This document shows, one piece after another, positions 50,724 to 59,954 of a DNA stretch of 64,000 bases (position 1 is its first letter; the number at the start of each line of letters is the position of its first letter). Both the position numbers and the translations under genes were made by a program. Source of the DNA: Aromatoleum toluclasticum ATCC 700605 (GTDB taxonomy: Bacteria > Pseudomonadota > Gammaproteobacteria > Burkholderiales > Rhodocyclaceae); NCBI RefSeq assembly GCF_000378245.1, contig NZ_KB899491.1, positions 590,222 through 654,221 of the forward strand, read 5' to 3'. The notes beneath the pieces were generated by a model. That model ran no database searches, had not been told where the DNA came from, and was given only the letters and a program-made list of their open reading frames with translations.

Positions 50724-52340
50724 TTAGATCACGGTGACGTCGTCGAATGCGAGGCCCGAGCCGACGTTGACGTTGGCGATGAGCACCGCTGCGCCGGCGG
50801 CGTTGCCGTCCGCGTCGTAGTACAGCGCGCCGCTGGTGGTGTCGAAGACGAGGAAGTCGTCGGCATCGAGGGCGACGGCACCGGCGCCGCTCACGAAGTT
50901 GCCGGCCGCGAGGTCGCCATCCGTCGTCAGGGCGGTGAACACGCTGTTGTCGAACGCGATGGTGTCGGTGCCATGGACGAAGTCGGTGATGGTGTCCACG
51001 CCGCCGAGATTGTCGAACACGAAGGTGTCTGCCCCCGCGCCGCCGGTCAGGACGTTGGCGCCCTCGTTACCGTTCAGGACGTTGTCGCCGGCGTTGCCCG
51101 TGGCGGCGCTGTTGGCCGACCCGGTCAGCGTGATGTTCTCGACGTTGACCAACTTGGCGAGGCTGAAGTCGGATGACGAAATGACGGTGTCGTTGCCGCC
51201 GTTGGCCTGCTCGACGACCTTGTCCTTGGCTTCGGACACGACATAGGTGTCGTCGCCCGCGCCGCCGGCCATGTTGTCGGCGCCGTTGCCGCCATCGATG
51301 ATGTCATTGCCGTCGCCGGCCTTGATGTTGTCCTTGCCGTCGCCGCCGAAGATGGTGTCGTTGCCGCCACCGGCCATGATGACGTCGTTGCCCGCGCCGC
51401 CGTCGATGACGTCGTCGCCGTCACCGGCGGTGATCTTGTCGTTGCCGGCATCGGCGAAGATGTCGTTGGCGCCATTGCCGGCGATGATGTTGTCGTTGCC
51501 GTTGCCGCCGTGGATCTCGTCGTTGCCGTCGCCGCCGGTGAGCTTGTCGTTGCCGTCGCCGCCGTCGAGGAAGTCGTCATCGGCGCCGCCGTCGAGGTGG
51601 TCATTGCCTTTGCCGCCGATCAGGTCGTCGAAGCCTTCACGGCCGAAGAGCTTGTCGTTACCGTCGCCGCCGCTGATGACGTCGTCACCGGTGCCGCCGT
51701 CGAGGTGGTCATTGCCCTTGCCGCCGAGAATGTCGTCGTCACCGCCCAGGCCGAAGATCTTGTCGTTGCCGTCGTTGCCGTCGAGTTCGTTGTTGACGTC
51801 ACTGCCGGTGATGTTGTCGCTGCCGCGGGAGCCGACGACGTTCTCGATGCTGACGAGCGTGTCATTGCCCTGGCCGCGGGACGTGCCGGACGTGAGGTCG
51901 ACCGTCACCCTCTTCGAGGAATCGTCATAGTGGACGGTGTCGTCGCCGCCGGTGCCGTTGAAGGTGTCGTCATCGTGCTGGCCGCCGTGGTCTTCGAATT
52001 CAAGGCCGGGGACCAGGTGGTCCATGAAGTCCTCGAACAGCTCCGTGTCGGCAATCATTGCGTTGAAATCGGTCGTCGTCAGAGACACATCCGCGACCAG
52101 AAGCAGCGAAGCATCGCCCGCATCGCGGAAGTCGAGGCTGGTGATGGTGCCGCTGGTGAAGTCGCTGGTCGGGAAGGTGCCGGTGATGACGAGGGTGCTC
52201 GCATGCGGCAGGTCATCGCCCTGATAGGTCAGGCCGAGCGTGATCGACGTCGTCGAGGACGACAGGACGGTAGTGGCGCTGATGTCGCCGACCAGATCTT
52301 CAACCTGGTCATGGGTCAGGGTAGTGGTGATCGTTGCCAT
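50724..52340 (-). CDS. RTX calcium-binding protein, type I secreted
   Basis: 538 residues, no Sec signal. Residues about 1-120 form a Thr/Ser/Asp-rich N-terminal domain without recognised family. Residues about 120-375 contain some 20 glycine-aspartate nonapeptides of the GGxGxDxUx kind ([27 protein letters not shown]), which fold as a Ca2+ beta-roll. The C-terminal 110 residues ([12 protein letters not shown] ... [12 protein letters not shown] ... ASNVNVGS-like end) match the serralysin-type secretion end. It is an adhesin- or S-layer-like extracellular protein by type; no enzyme domain is visible. No type I exporter genes lie in the window. Confidence 0.85.
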   Translation of the reverse strand: MATITTTLTHDQVEDLVGDISATTVLSSSTTSITLGLTYQGDDLPHASTLVITGTFPTSDFTSGTITSLDFRDAGDASLLLVADVSLTTTDFNAMIADTELFEDFMDHLVPGLEFEDHGGQHDDDTFNGTGGDDTVHYDDSSKRVTVDLTSGTSRGQGNDTLVSIENVVGSRGSDNITGSDVNNELDGNDGNDKIFGLGGDDDILGGKGNDHLDGGTGDDVISGGDGNDKLFGREGFDDLIGGKGNDHLDGGADDDFLDGGDGNDKLTGGDGNDEIHGGNGNDNIIAGNGANDIFADAGNDKITAGDGDDVIDGGAGNDVIMAGGGNDTIFGGDGKDNIKAGDGNDIIDGGNGADNMAGGAGDDTYVVSEAKDKVVEQANGGNDTVISSSDFSLAKLVNVENITLTGSANSAATGNAGDNVLNGNEGANVLTGGAGADTFVFDNLGGVDTITDFVHGTDTIAFDNSVFTALTTDGDLAAGNFVSGAGAVALDADDFLVFDTTSGALYYDADGNAAGAAVLIANVNVGSGLAFDDVTVI

Positions 52341-52893
52341 GTGCAGTCTCCCAACAAGGTTCTACAGGGTTGTTCGAAAGGTGATGCCGATTGGTCTTTG
52401 CGGGCGCTCACCGGTGGTGGCCGTTTGTTTGTTTGTTTGTGCGGGTGGCGTGGATCGCCGGTCCCATTCGGCCGATGTAGGCGTGTGGTAAAAATTCCCG
52501 CGTATTTGCAAGTGCTAGTGTAATCCTCAATCGGAGAGGGGCTAGTTGAGAATGCAAGCAAATGTTTCAAGTTCCCGGCGACCGCATGGTGTCCCCTCCG
52601 GTGTCGCTGCCGCAGGCCTGAAATGCATGTGAAGCGCGGTCTGCAGCCTTCGCTATGTATCGCGACGGGACTCCTGTTACAACTTTGTCGCCGACGAATG
52701 GCATCCGGCGTGCGACGTAAGGAAGGCGCGCCGAGCGATCCGTCCCGGTGCCGCGAAAACCGGTTGCTGCCCGGTTCGGTGCGTGCGCGTGTAAGCTGAA
52801 TGCATGGTGCGGCGGCATGGAGCGCGGGAGTATGGCAGGTCTGCTTTCCAGGACTGTGAAAGTGTGTACCGGGGTCGGACCCGAGGGGCGCGA
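52341..52893. other. 553-bp intergenic region between RTX and DUF445 genes
   Basis: It holds the promoters of two divergent genes. Near the RTX start there is GTTT repeated three times (52427-52438), and 52480-52570 is clearly richer in A+T than the surroundings. On the minus strand TTGAGG (52532-52527) and AAATAC with a 17-bp spacer would be a weak sigma70 promoter for the RTX gene. No RNA gene or conserved reading frame was recognised in the rest. Confidence 0.5.
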
Positions 52894-54183
52894 ATGAACG
52901 GGGCCGCGGTCAAGGCCCGCGAGCTGGCGAAGATGAAGCGCGTGGCGCTCGCGCTGCTCGCGACGGTGACGCTGCTGTTCGTGCTCGCGCGCCTGCAGCA
53001 CGGCGCGGGCATCTGGGGCTGGGTCGCGGCCTTCGCCGAGGCGGCGATGATCGGCGCGCTGGCCGACTGGTTCGCCGTCGTCGCGCTGTTCCGCCATCCG
53101 CTGGGCCTGCCGATTCCGCATACGGCGATCATTCCGGCGAACAAGGATCGCATCGCCGGCAACCTGGCGGCCTTCATCCGCGACAAGTTCCTCGCCACGG
53201 ACACCATCGTGCGCAAGATGCGCGCCTTCGATCCGGCCGGCCGCATGGCGGTATGGCTGCAGCAGCCGGACAACGCGGCGATGATTGCCGGCAAGCTGGG
53301 GTCGGCGCTCGCCGGCTGGCTCGATTTCATCGACGATGCGCGCGTGCGCCGCTTCCTCGCCGCGGCGATCCGCGCGCGGCTGAAGGACGTCGATCTGTCC
53401 GCGGTGTCGGGCAGGATCCTCGACGCAATGACGGCCGACGATCGCCATCAGGAGGTGCTGGATGCCGCGCTCGCTCGCCTGGCGCGATGGCTGGACGACC
53501 CGGACGTGCAGGCGGCGTTCGCGGCGATGATCGTCGAGGTGGCCGGCAAGGAGTATCCGAAGGTGCTGCGGGCGGTGGGGCTCGTGACCGATACCGAGGA
53601 GTTCTCGCGTCGCATCGCGGCGAGCCTGGTGCGTGGCATCAACGGCTGGCTGCACGACATCGGCGACGACCCGCAGCATCCGCGCCGGCAGGCGTTCGAC
53701 GAATCCGTCGTGGAATTCATCGAACGCCTGAAGACGGACGCTGACCTGGCCGCGCGCATCGAGGCCGCCAAGCGCGACATGCTCGCGCACCCGGCGATGG
53801 CGGAGTACCTGAACGGCTTGTGGGACGACATGAAGCGCTGGCTGCGCAGTGACCTGCAGCGTGCCGACTCGCTGCTCGCCACCCGGCTGCGCAGCGCCGC
53901 GGTGGCCTTCGGGGCGGCGCTCGCCGCCAATCCGGCACTGCACGATTCGCTCGACGATCACCTGCAGTCGGCGGTCGTCGCGCTCGCCGACGATTTCCGC
54001 GACGGGCTGGCGGACCATATCGAGTCGACGATCCGCGGGTGGAAGGACGAGGACCTGGTGCGCGAGCTGGAACTGAGCGTGGGGCGCGACCTGCAGTTCA
54101 TCCGCCTGAACGGCACGCTGGTCGGCGGGGCCATCGGCCTGGTCCTGCATGCTCTGACATTGCTGGCGACCCGGGCGGGATAG
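52894..54183 (+). CDS. DUF445 membrane-associated protein (YjiN-like)
   Basis: 429 residues. One N-terminal helix (about 16-32) then the DUF445 signature GWVAAFAEAAMIGALADWFAVVALFRHPLGLPIPHTAIIP. The central part is alpha-helical and charged (about 75-400), with a last hydrophobic segment at the C terminus (LVGGAIGLVLHALTLLA). Function unknown in the family; relatives are linked to envelope structure. ATG 52894 is preceded by GAGGGG. Stands alone. Confidence 0.85.
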   Translation: MNGAAVKARELAKMKRVALALLATVTLLFVLARLQHGAGIWGWVAAFAEAAMIGALADWFAVVALFRHPLGLPIPHTAIIPANKDRIAGNLAAFIRDKFLATDTIVRKMRAFDPAGRMAVWLQQPDNAAMIAGKLGSALAGWLDFIDDARVRRFLAAAIRARLKDVDLSAVSGRILDAMTADDRHQEVLDAALARLARWLDDPDVQAAFAAMIVEVAGKEYPKVLRAVGLVTDTEEFSRRIAASLVRGINGWLHDIGDDPQHPRRQAFDESVVEFIERLKTDADLAARIEAAKRDMLAHPAMAEYLNGLWDDMKRWLRSDLQRADSLLATRLRSAAVAFGAALAANPALHDSLDDHLQSAVVALADDFRDGLADHIESTIRGWKDEDLVRELELSVGRDLQFIRLNGTLVGGAIGLVLHALTLLATRAG

Positions 54184-54306
54184 CGCGCGTCCCGCGGCCG
54201 GCGAGTTTCACGGTGTCTTGACATGTGTTCGACGGGTGTTTGACGGCCTCGGCGTCATTCTGTTGCGATTGTAGAACCGTCCTATCCACGCAACGGGAAG
54301 CCGCCC

Positions 54307-56169
54307 ATGCCTTTCACCCAGACCCAGCTCGTGCTGAGACGCTACTACGCGCTGCTCTACGTCGCGGTATTCGCGATGATCGGGCTCTTCTGGCCGAACG
54401 CCGAGGTTGCGACGTCCGGCGCGCGCCTGTTCCTCGTTGCGGCGACGGCGGGCTACGCGGCCTTGTATGTTGCGCCGTTGTGGATTCTCAGCTCCGCGCT
54501 GGGCCGGCTGTTGCGCAGCGTTCCCGGATGGCGGGTGCGCGTGCCCTACGCGGTGGCCTTCCTCGGCGGCAGCGCCGTGCTGCTGGCGATCTTCGCGGAC
54601 TACCGCTTGTACGACCTGTACCAGTTCCATTTCAACGCCTTCGTGTGGAACCTGCTCACGACGTCGGGCGGCATCGAGGCGCTGGGTGCGACCGAGGCGA
54701 CGACGCGTTCGCTGGCGATGCAGGTGTCGATCTTCCCGATCGCGTGCGGGGCTGCGCTTGCACTGCTGTACCGCCACGTGACGCACGGCTGGGCGCCGTC
54801 GCCGCGTACGCTCGTCGCGGCCGTGCTGGTGCTGTTTTCGCTGCTCACGGTGGAAGAGGTGGTGTATGCGTACAGCGAACACGTCGGCAAGGAGGACTAC
54901 CTGCAGGCGGCCGAGGCGATCCCCTTCCACCTGCACACCGGGGCGCGCCAGGTGTTCAAGCGCATGGGCATCGAGCAGGCCGCCGTGAAGGAGTTGCGCC
55001 TCGCGGGCGGCAAGGTTGAGTATCCGGGCCATGACCTGCCCGCGAAGGAGGTCGCGAAGCGGCCCAATCTCATCATGCTGGTCGGCGAATCCTTCCGCTG
55101 GGATCTGCTGAGCCCGGAGATCACGCCGAACCTGTGGAAGCTCTCGCAGGAAGGCTCGCGTTACGAGCAGCACTACAGCGGCGGCAACCGCACGCGCATG
55201 GGCCTGTTCTCGATGTTCTACGGCCTGTACGCGCCGTACTGGTACAGCTTCGAGCAGCAGCGCGTCGCACCGGCGCTGATGAACTTCCTGCGTGACCACG
55301 ACTACCAGCTCGCGATCCACACGAGCCAGAGTTTCGACTATCCGGAACTGCGCCACACCCTGTTCACGGGCGTGCCCGAGGCCAACCTGCAGGAGCTGAA
55401 GCAGGGCGAACCGTGGCGGCGCGACGTGCAGAACATCGACGACCTGATCGGCAAGTTCGACCGCCGCAACGCGGGCAAGCCTTTCTACGGCTTCATGTTC
55501 TTCGAGTCGACCCATGCGCCCTACACCTTCCCGGAGGAGACCGCGCTGCGCCAGGACTACCTGCGCGAGCTCGACTACCTGAAGCTCAACCTGCGCGACA
55601 ACATCGACGGCATCCACGCGCGCTACATCAACGCCGCCCATCACGTCGACGCGCAGATCGGACGTCTGCTCGACCACCTGCGGGCGCAGGGCGAGCTCGA
55701 CAACACGGTGATCCTGTTCACAGGCGACCACGGCGAGGAGTTCCTGGAAAAGGGTCACTGGGGCCACGGTCACGGCAACACCTTCCCGGAGGAGCAGATC
55801 CGCGTGCCGCTGGTGATCCGCATGCCCGGCCAGCAACCGCAGGTCGTCACGCATCGCACCTCGCACCTGCAGATCTCCCCGACGCTCCTCGAGTACCTCG
55901 GCGTCACCGCGCCGTCGCGCAGCTACAGCTCGGCGGATACGCTCGATCACACCGCGGAAAACCTCGTGCTGGGCGAGTACGACTTCATGGGCATCGCCGA
56001 CGGCGAGCACAAGATCTCCTTCCCCTACACGCGCAGCTCCTTCTTCCGCTACAGCGTGTTCGACGCGCAGGATCATCCGGTCGGGCGCGACGAAGGCAAG
56101 CAGGTGCTGGCCGACAAGAAGGAGTTGCTCGACGCGGTGGTGCGCGAAAGCAGGCGTTTCGTGCGTTAG
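54307..56169 (+). CDS. YejM/PbgA-like membrane sulfatase-fold protein
   Basis: 620 residues: five N-terminal transmembrane helices (about 12-190) and a periplasmic alkaline-phosphatase/sulfatase-fold domain (about 225-600). Family parts: LIMLVGESFRWDLLSPEITPNL, HYSGGNRTRMGLFSMFYGLY, ILFTGDHGEEFLEKGHWGHG. This is the layout of YejM (PbgA/LapC), which monitors lipopolysaccharide levels, and of phosphoethanolamine/phosphoglycerol transferases. The metal-site pieces (GDHGEE, H-G-H) are kept, so an active transferase is possible. Possible -35 TTGACA at 54218-54223. Confidence 0.85.
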   Translation: MPFTQTQLVLRRYYALLYVAVFAMIGLFWPNAEVATSGARLFLVAATAGYAALYVAPLWILSSALGRLLRSVPGWRVRVPYAVAFLGGSAVLLAIFADYRLYDLYQFHFNAFVWNLLTTSGGIEALGATEATTRSLAMQVSIFPIACGAALALLYRHVTHGWAPSPRTLVAAVLVLFSLLTVEEVVYAYSEHVGKEDYLQAAEAIPFHLHTGARQVFKRMGIEQAAVKELRLAGGKVEYPGHDLPAKEVAKRPNLIMLVGESFRWDLLSPEITPNLWKLSQEGSRYEQHYSGGNRTRMGLFSMFYGLYAPYWYSFEQQRVAPALMNFLRDHDYQLAIHTSQSFDYPELRHTLFTGVPEANLQELKQGEPWRRDVQNIDDLIGKFDRRNAGKPFYGFMFFESTHAPYTFPEETALRQDYLRELDYLKLNLRDNIDGIHARYINAAHHVDAQIGRLLDHLRAQGELDNTVILFTGDHGEEFLEKGHWGHGHGNTFPEEQIRVPLVIRMPGQQPQVVTHRTSHLQISPTLLEYLGVTAPSRSYSSADTLDHTAENLVLGEYDFMGIADGEHKISFPYTRSSFFRYSVFDAQDHPVGRDEGKQVLADKKELLDAVVRESRRFVR

Positions 56170-56255
56170 TACCGGGAAGCGCGCCGCCGGGTCGGCGGGG
56201 CGCGCCGGCCGGCCATGCATAATGTGGGCGACAAAGCCCACGATGGTCCGGCCCG

Positions 56256-56816
56256 ATGCCCAACGTTCCCAACACCATCACGCTGCTGCGTGTCGCGCTG
56301 ATTCCGCCGCTTGCCGTGCTGCTGCGCCAGGGGGAGTTCGGATTCGCGCTGGTACTGTTTGTCGTCTCGGCCCTGTCGGACCTTGCCGACGGCGTGATCG
56401 CGCGCCGCTGGAACCTGCGCACGCGCTTCGGCGCGATCGCCGATCCGGTCGCCGACAAGCTGACGATGCTCACGGTGACCCTGCTGCTGGCCTTCGACGG
56501 GCGGCTGCCGTGGTGGCTCGCCGCCGCCGTCGTGACGCGGGACCTCGTGATCGTCGGCGGTGCGCTGGCATACCACTATCTGATCGGCACGGTGGAGATG
56601 GCTCCGAGCGTGGTGTCGAAGCTCAACACCGCGCTCGAATTCCTGCTGCTTGCGAGCATCCTCGCCATCGGCGCCGAGCTCGTGGATGGCGGGGCCTGGC
56701 TCGTCGTGCTGACGCTGGCGACCTTCGTCACCATCGTGTGGTCCGGCGCCCAATACATGCTGGTGTGGGGCCGGCGGGCTGCGCGGGCGGGACGGCATCC
56801 TTCTGCGCGATCCTGA
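56256..56816 (+). CDS. CDP-alcohol phosphatidyltransferase family protein
   Basis: 186 residues, about six helices. The catalytic motif is complete: SDLADGVIARRWNLRTRFGAIADPVADK, i.e. DG(x)2AR(x)8G(x)3D(x)3D. The N terminus NVPNTITLLRVALIP is typical of PgsA-like enzymes, which make phosphatidylglycerol phosphate or related phospholipids by displacing CMP. It lies 86 bp after the YejM-like gene, possibly in one transcript. Since this is shorter than the essential PgsA of E. coli only slightly, it may be an extra copy. Confidence 0.88.
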   Translation: MPNVPNTITLLRVALIPPLAVLLRQGEFGFALVLFVVSALSDLADGVIARRWNLRTRFGAIADPVADKLTMLTVTLLLAFDGRLPWWLAAAVVTRDLVIVGGALAYHYLIGTVEMAPSVVSKLNTALEFLLLASILAIGAELVDGGAWLVVLTLATFVTIVWSGAQYMLVWGRRAARAGRHPSARS

Positions 56817-56895
56817 CTGTCCGGGGCGCTCCGGTAGGGGGCTCGAAAGCGCTGGGCTGCGGACCGGCGCGTCGTGACGGCGCAGCGGGAAGGCC

Positions 56896-57714
56896 TCAGG
56901 CGTCGGCCTCGTGTGCGTCCGACCCGTTTCCTTCGATGCTGGCGAGCGCCGTCGCCGCGCGCTGCAGGGCTGGCAGGAACTGCAAGGCCTTTTCGCGCGT
57001 GAGCCGCATGATCGGCGCCTGGATCGCGAGGCCCATGTTGGACTGCTTGCGTTGCGTCGGAACAAGTACGCCTATGCATAGCAGGCCGGGCAGGAATTCC
57101 TCGTTGTCGAGCGCGTAACCGTTGTGCTTGACCTCGTCGATCTCGCGTTCGAGCGCATCCAGGTCGGTGATCGTGTTCGGCGTGAACTTTTCCAGGGGCG
57201 CGAAGGCGAGCAGGCGCCGGCGCTGGGCGGGCGTCATCTGGGCGAGGAACAGCTTGCCGGTGGCCGAGCTGTGGGCCGGCACGCGCGAACCCGGATGCAG
57301 GTAAAAACGCAGCGGTGCCGTCGATTCGAGCCGGTCGAGGTACATCACTTCGCTGCCCGAGAAGGCCGTGATGTTGCAACTCTCGCCGACCTCTTCGACC
57401 AGCTGGCGCAGCACGACATGGCGCGCGCCGTGGGTGGTGCTGTTGAGGAGCAGGTTCTCCGCGAGGCGGCGCAGGCGCACGCCGGTGCTGTAGTGCCGGC
57501 CATCGCCTTCGCGATGCAGCAGGCCCTCGGATTCAAGCTGTTGCAGCATGCGGTGCAGCGTGGGTTTGGGCAGTCCCGTCTCCTCGACGAGGCTCTGCAG
57601 CGAGAAGGTCTGATCCTTGGCCGCGATGACTTCCAGCAGGCTGAAAAGCCGCATGGTCGGGGTGTCGCCATCGATGCGGGCGGGCTCCGGGCCGGAGCTG
57701 CGGGTGATCTTCAT
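56896..57714 (-). CDS. IclR-family transcriptional regulator
   Basis: 272 residues: N-terminal winged helix (about 20-80, FSLLEVIAAKDQTFSLQSLVEETGLPKPTLHRMLQQLE) and C-terminal effector domain (about 90-260) with SCNITAFSGSEVMYLDRLE, VPAHSSATGKLFLAQM and GYALDNEEFLPGLLCIGVLV. Effector unknown. Divergent from pta-tauE over a 351-bp region in which a palindrome overlaps the pta-side promoter, so it most likely regulates that pair. Confidence 0.92.
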   Translation of the reverse strand: MKITRSSGPEPARIDGDTPTMRLFSLLEVIAAKDQTFSLQSLVEETGLPKPTLHRMLQQLESEGLLHREGDGRHYSTGVRLRRLAENLLLNSTTHGARHVVLRQLVEEVGESCNITAFSGSEVMYLDRLESTAPLRFYLHPGSRVPAHSSATGKLFLAQMTPAQRRRLLAFAPLEKFTPNTITDLDALEREIDEVKHNGYALDNEEFLPGLLCIGVLVPTQRKQSNMGLAIQAPIMRLTREKALQFLPALQRAATALASIEGNGSDAHEADA

Positions 57715-57732
57715 GATGATCTCGCGGGGATG

Positions 57733-57852
57733 AGTTTCGATAAATAATACACCACGTACCGGTTTATAAGAATGTTAGTTGACTGCCCTCGGCTTTGTAT
57801 CTAGAGTTCGACTTAGTTTCGAATAACGGAACTAAACGTATCGAAATTTTCG
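57733..57852 (+). promoter_or_regulatory. divergent control region iclR / pta with sigma70 promoter and IclR-like operator
   Basis: TTGACT (57779-57784), 17 bp, TAGAGT (57802-57807) is a good sigma70 promoter toward pta. Immediately after it comes the near-perfect palindrome AGTTTCG-AATAA-CGGAACT (57815-57833), where a repressor would cover the start point. The half-site AGTTTCG recurs at 57733-57739, close to the iclR start, and CGAAA-T-TTTCG stands at 57842-57852. The TATTAT on the minus strand near 57745 may be the iclR -10. Bases 57853-58065 hold nothing further that I recognise. Confidence 0.55.
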
Positions 57853-58065
57853 TAATTGAAGTTGTTGATGCGTGTTGCCGCCCTCGTGCCAGACCGGCAT
57901 GCGGTTGGCGACGTCGGCGGGCGCGTGACCTGCGTCGCTTGTCCGACGGTGCTCCATCCTTGGTATTTTCCTCCACGGCCCCGCATACCCGGACGGGGCC
58001 GCTACCTGGCCGGAACCGAGTCTTCTCCCAACCCCTGCGGTTCCGGCATTTTTTTGGTGAATGGA

Positions 58066-59100
58066 ATGAAAGCGATCAACCGCATCATCGAGACTGCACG
58101 CGCGGAGCCCCGACGGATCGTTCTCAGCGAGGGCGACGACCCCCGCGTGCTGCAGGCCGCGGTGCGCGCGACCCGCGAAGGTACGGCGAAGATCGTCCTC
58201 GTCGGCAGCTGCGCCGCGATAGAGGCTTGTGCCTTCCGTGAGGGGCTGGATCTGGCGGGCATCGAGCTGGTCGATCCGGCGCGTTCGCATCTCACCGAGG
58301 GTTTCGTGCGGGTGCTGCTGCGCCTGCGCGCACACAAGGGCATGACGCTGGAGCAGGCGCAGCGCGACGTGCTCGACCCGCTGTGTTTCGCGAACCTGAT
58401 GGTGCGCCTCGGTCACGCCGACGGAACGGTATCGGGCGCCGTACGCACGACCGCCGACGTGGTGCGCACCGCGATCCAGATCATCGGCCCGAACAAGGCG
58501 TTCAAGCTCGTGTCGAGCTTCTTCCTGATGATGCTGTGCGAACCCTTCCACAGCCTGAAGGGCGGCCTGATCTTCTCGGACTGCGGGCTCGTCGTCGACC
58601 CGGATGCCGAGGAGCTGTCGGAGATCGCGCTGGCTGCGGCCGACAGCGCGCGCAGCTTGCTGATGGAAGAGCCCCGCGTCGCGATGCTGTCCTTCTCGAC
58701 CAGCGGCAGCGCGAAGCACGCGGCCGTGGACAAGGTGGTGGCCGCCGCGCAGCGCGTGCGCGAGATGCGACCGGAGCTCGCGATCGACGGTGACGTGCAG
58801 CTCGATGCGGCAATCGTCGCGGAGATCGCGAACCGCAAGCTGCCGGGCTCGCAGGTGAAGGGGCGGGCGAACGTGTTGGTGTTCCCCAACCTCGAAGCGG
58901 GCAACATCGGCTACAAGCTGGCGGAGCGGGTCGGCGGCGCGGTCGCGATCGGGCCGCTGCTGCAGGGGCTGGACAAGCCGGCCAATGACCTGTCGCGTGG
59001 CTGCAGCGCCGAGGACATCTTCTACGTGATCGCGGTGACGGTCGTGCAGGCTCACGCGTCGGACGCAGCGCGGCGGCGCGAGACGGCGGCAGCGGTGTGA
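58066..59100 (+). CDS. pta: phosphate acetyl/butyryltransferase family protein (short Pta)
   Basis: 344 residues, only the catalytic PTA/PTB domain, without the long N-terminal DRTGG part of E. coli Pta. Family stretches: [77 protein letters not shown] and [21 protein letters not shown]. It interconverts acetyl-CoA and acetyl phosphate (or a related acyl pair). ATG 58066. It ends 1 bp before tauE and faces iclR. In sulfonate degraders a short Pta with TauE accompanies Xsc; Xsc is not present here. Confidence 0.9.
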   Translation: MKAINRIIETARAEPRRIVLSEGDDPRVLQAAVRATREGTAKIVLVGSCAAIEACAFREGLDLAGIELVDPARSHLTEGFVRVLLRLRAHKGMTLEQAQRDVLDPLCFANLMVRLGHADGTVSGAVRTTADVVRTAIQIIGPNKAFKLVSSFFLMMLCEPFHSLKGGLIFSDCGLVVDPDAEELSEIALAAADSARSLLMEEPRVAMLSFSTSGSAKHAAVDKVVAAAQRVREMRPELAIDGDVQLDAAIVAEIANRKLPGSQVKGRANVLVFPNLEAGNIGYKLAERVGGAVAIGPLLQGLDKPANDLSRGCSAEDIFYVIAVTVVQAHASDAARRRETAAAV

Positions 59101-59101
59101 G

Positions 59102-59869
59102 ATGGACGGCGGGACGCTGATTGCGCTGCTGTTGATCGTCGCGGTGGCCACCTATTTCCAGACGATCACGGGCTTCGGCCTCGGCATGATCGTGATGGGG
59201 GCCACCAGCGGCATGCAGCTCGCCTCGGTCGCGACGGTCGCGGCGGTCGTGAGCCTGGTGTCGCTCGCGAACAGCGTCGTCGCGCTGCCCGGGCGCATGC
59301 ACGGCATCGACTGGCGCGCGGCACGGGCGGCTACCCTGGGCATCCTGCCCGCGATCGTTGCCGGCGTGGTGCTGCTCGATTTCCTGAGCACCACGGCGGC
59401 CGGCATCCTGCAGCTTCTTCTCGGCATCGTCATCGTGCAGGGCAGCATCGGCTTCGCCTTGCGCCCGGTGCAACTCGACGAGCGCTCGTCGGACTTCAGC
59501 TTCGTCGCCAGCGGCTTCTTCTCCGGGCTGAGCGGCGGGCTCTTCGGCGTCGCGGGGCCGCCGCTGATCTTCCAGTTCTATCGCCAGCCGATGAATGCGG
59601 TGGCGGTGCGCAACATTCTCCTGCTGCTCTTTTCGGTCACGTCCGCGACGCGCTCGGTCTACCTCGGCGTGCAGGGCCGGCTCGATGCGGAGATCTGGGT
59701 CGTGTTCGCGCTCGCCTTGCCGGTGGTGGCCCTCATGACGATCGTCGGGCGCCGGTACCCGCCGCCGCTCGCGGCGCGCACGATGCGCCGCCTCGTGTTC
59801 ATGCTGCTGATGGCGATCGGTGCCTATCTGGTGATGTCGGCGCTGCCCGCGATCGCGGCAGTCTCCTAG
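59102..59869 (+). CDS. TauE/SafE-family permease
   Basis: 255 residues, seven to eight helices, two related halves. Family marks: YFQTITGFGLGMIVMGA at the first helix and its counterpart SGFFSGLSGGLFGVAGPPLIFQFY in the second half. TauE/SafE proteins export small organosulfur or other anions (sulfoacetate, sulfite) or import some acids. The start follows the pta stop by 1 bp, so the two are coupled. Substrate not determined; export of an acid metabolite linked to the Pta reaction is a reasonable guess. Confidence 0.88.
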   Translation: MDGGTLIALLLIVAVATYFQTITGFGLGMIVMGATSGMQLASVATVAAVVSLVSLANSVVALPGRMHGIDWRAARAATLGILPAIVAGVVLLDFLSTTAAGILQLLLGIVIVQGSIGFALRPVQLDERSSDFSFVASGFFSGLSGGLFGVAGPPLIFQFYRQPMNAVAVRNILLLLFSVTSATRSVYLGVQGRLDAEIWVVFALALPVVALMTIVGRRYPPPLAARTMRRLVFMLLMAIGAYLVMSALPAIAAVS

Positions 59870-59954
59870 CCAGTCGCGCCCGGCTCCGTAATTGCTCCCG
59901 GCTTGCAACAGGGTTTCGTGCCGGCATGGCCGGTGCTAAACCGAGAGCGAGGGT

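Noticed and set aside
51150..51800. Dense short repeats that look like a DNA satellite or CRISPR-like array
   Set aside because: They are the coding sequence of RTX nonapeptides; spacing follows the protein repeat and there are no unique spacers.
52427..52438. GTTT repeated three times as a possible phase-variation tract near the RTX gene
   Set aside because: Only three copies, outside the coding frame and not between recognisable promoter elements.
54208..56241. A 677-codon minus-strand frame opposite the YejM-like gene
   Set aside because: Same reason: no recognisable domain, composition of a high-GC shadow, while the plus strand has clear motifs.
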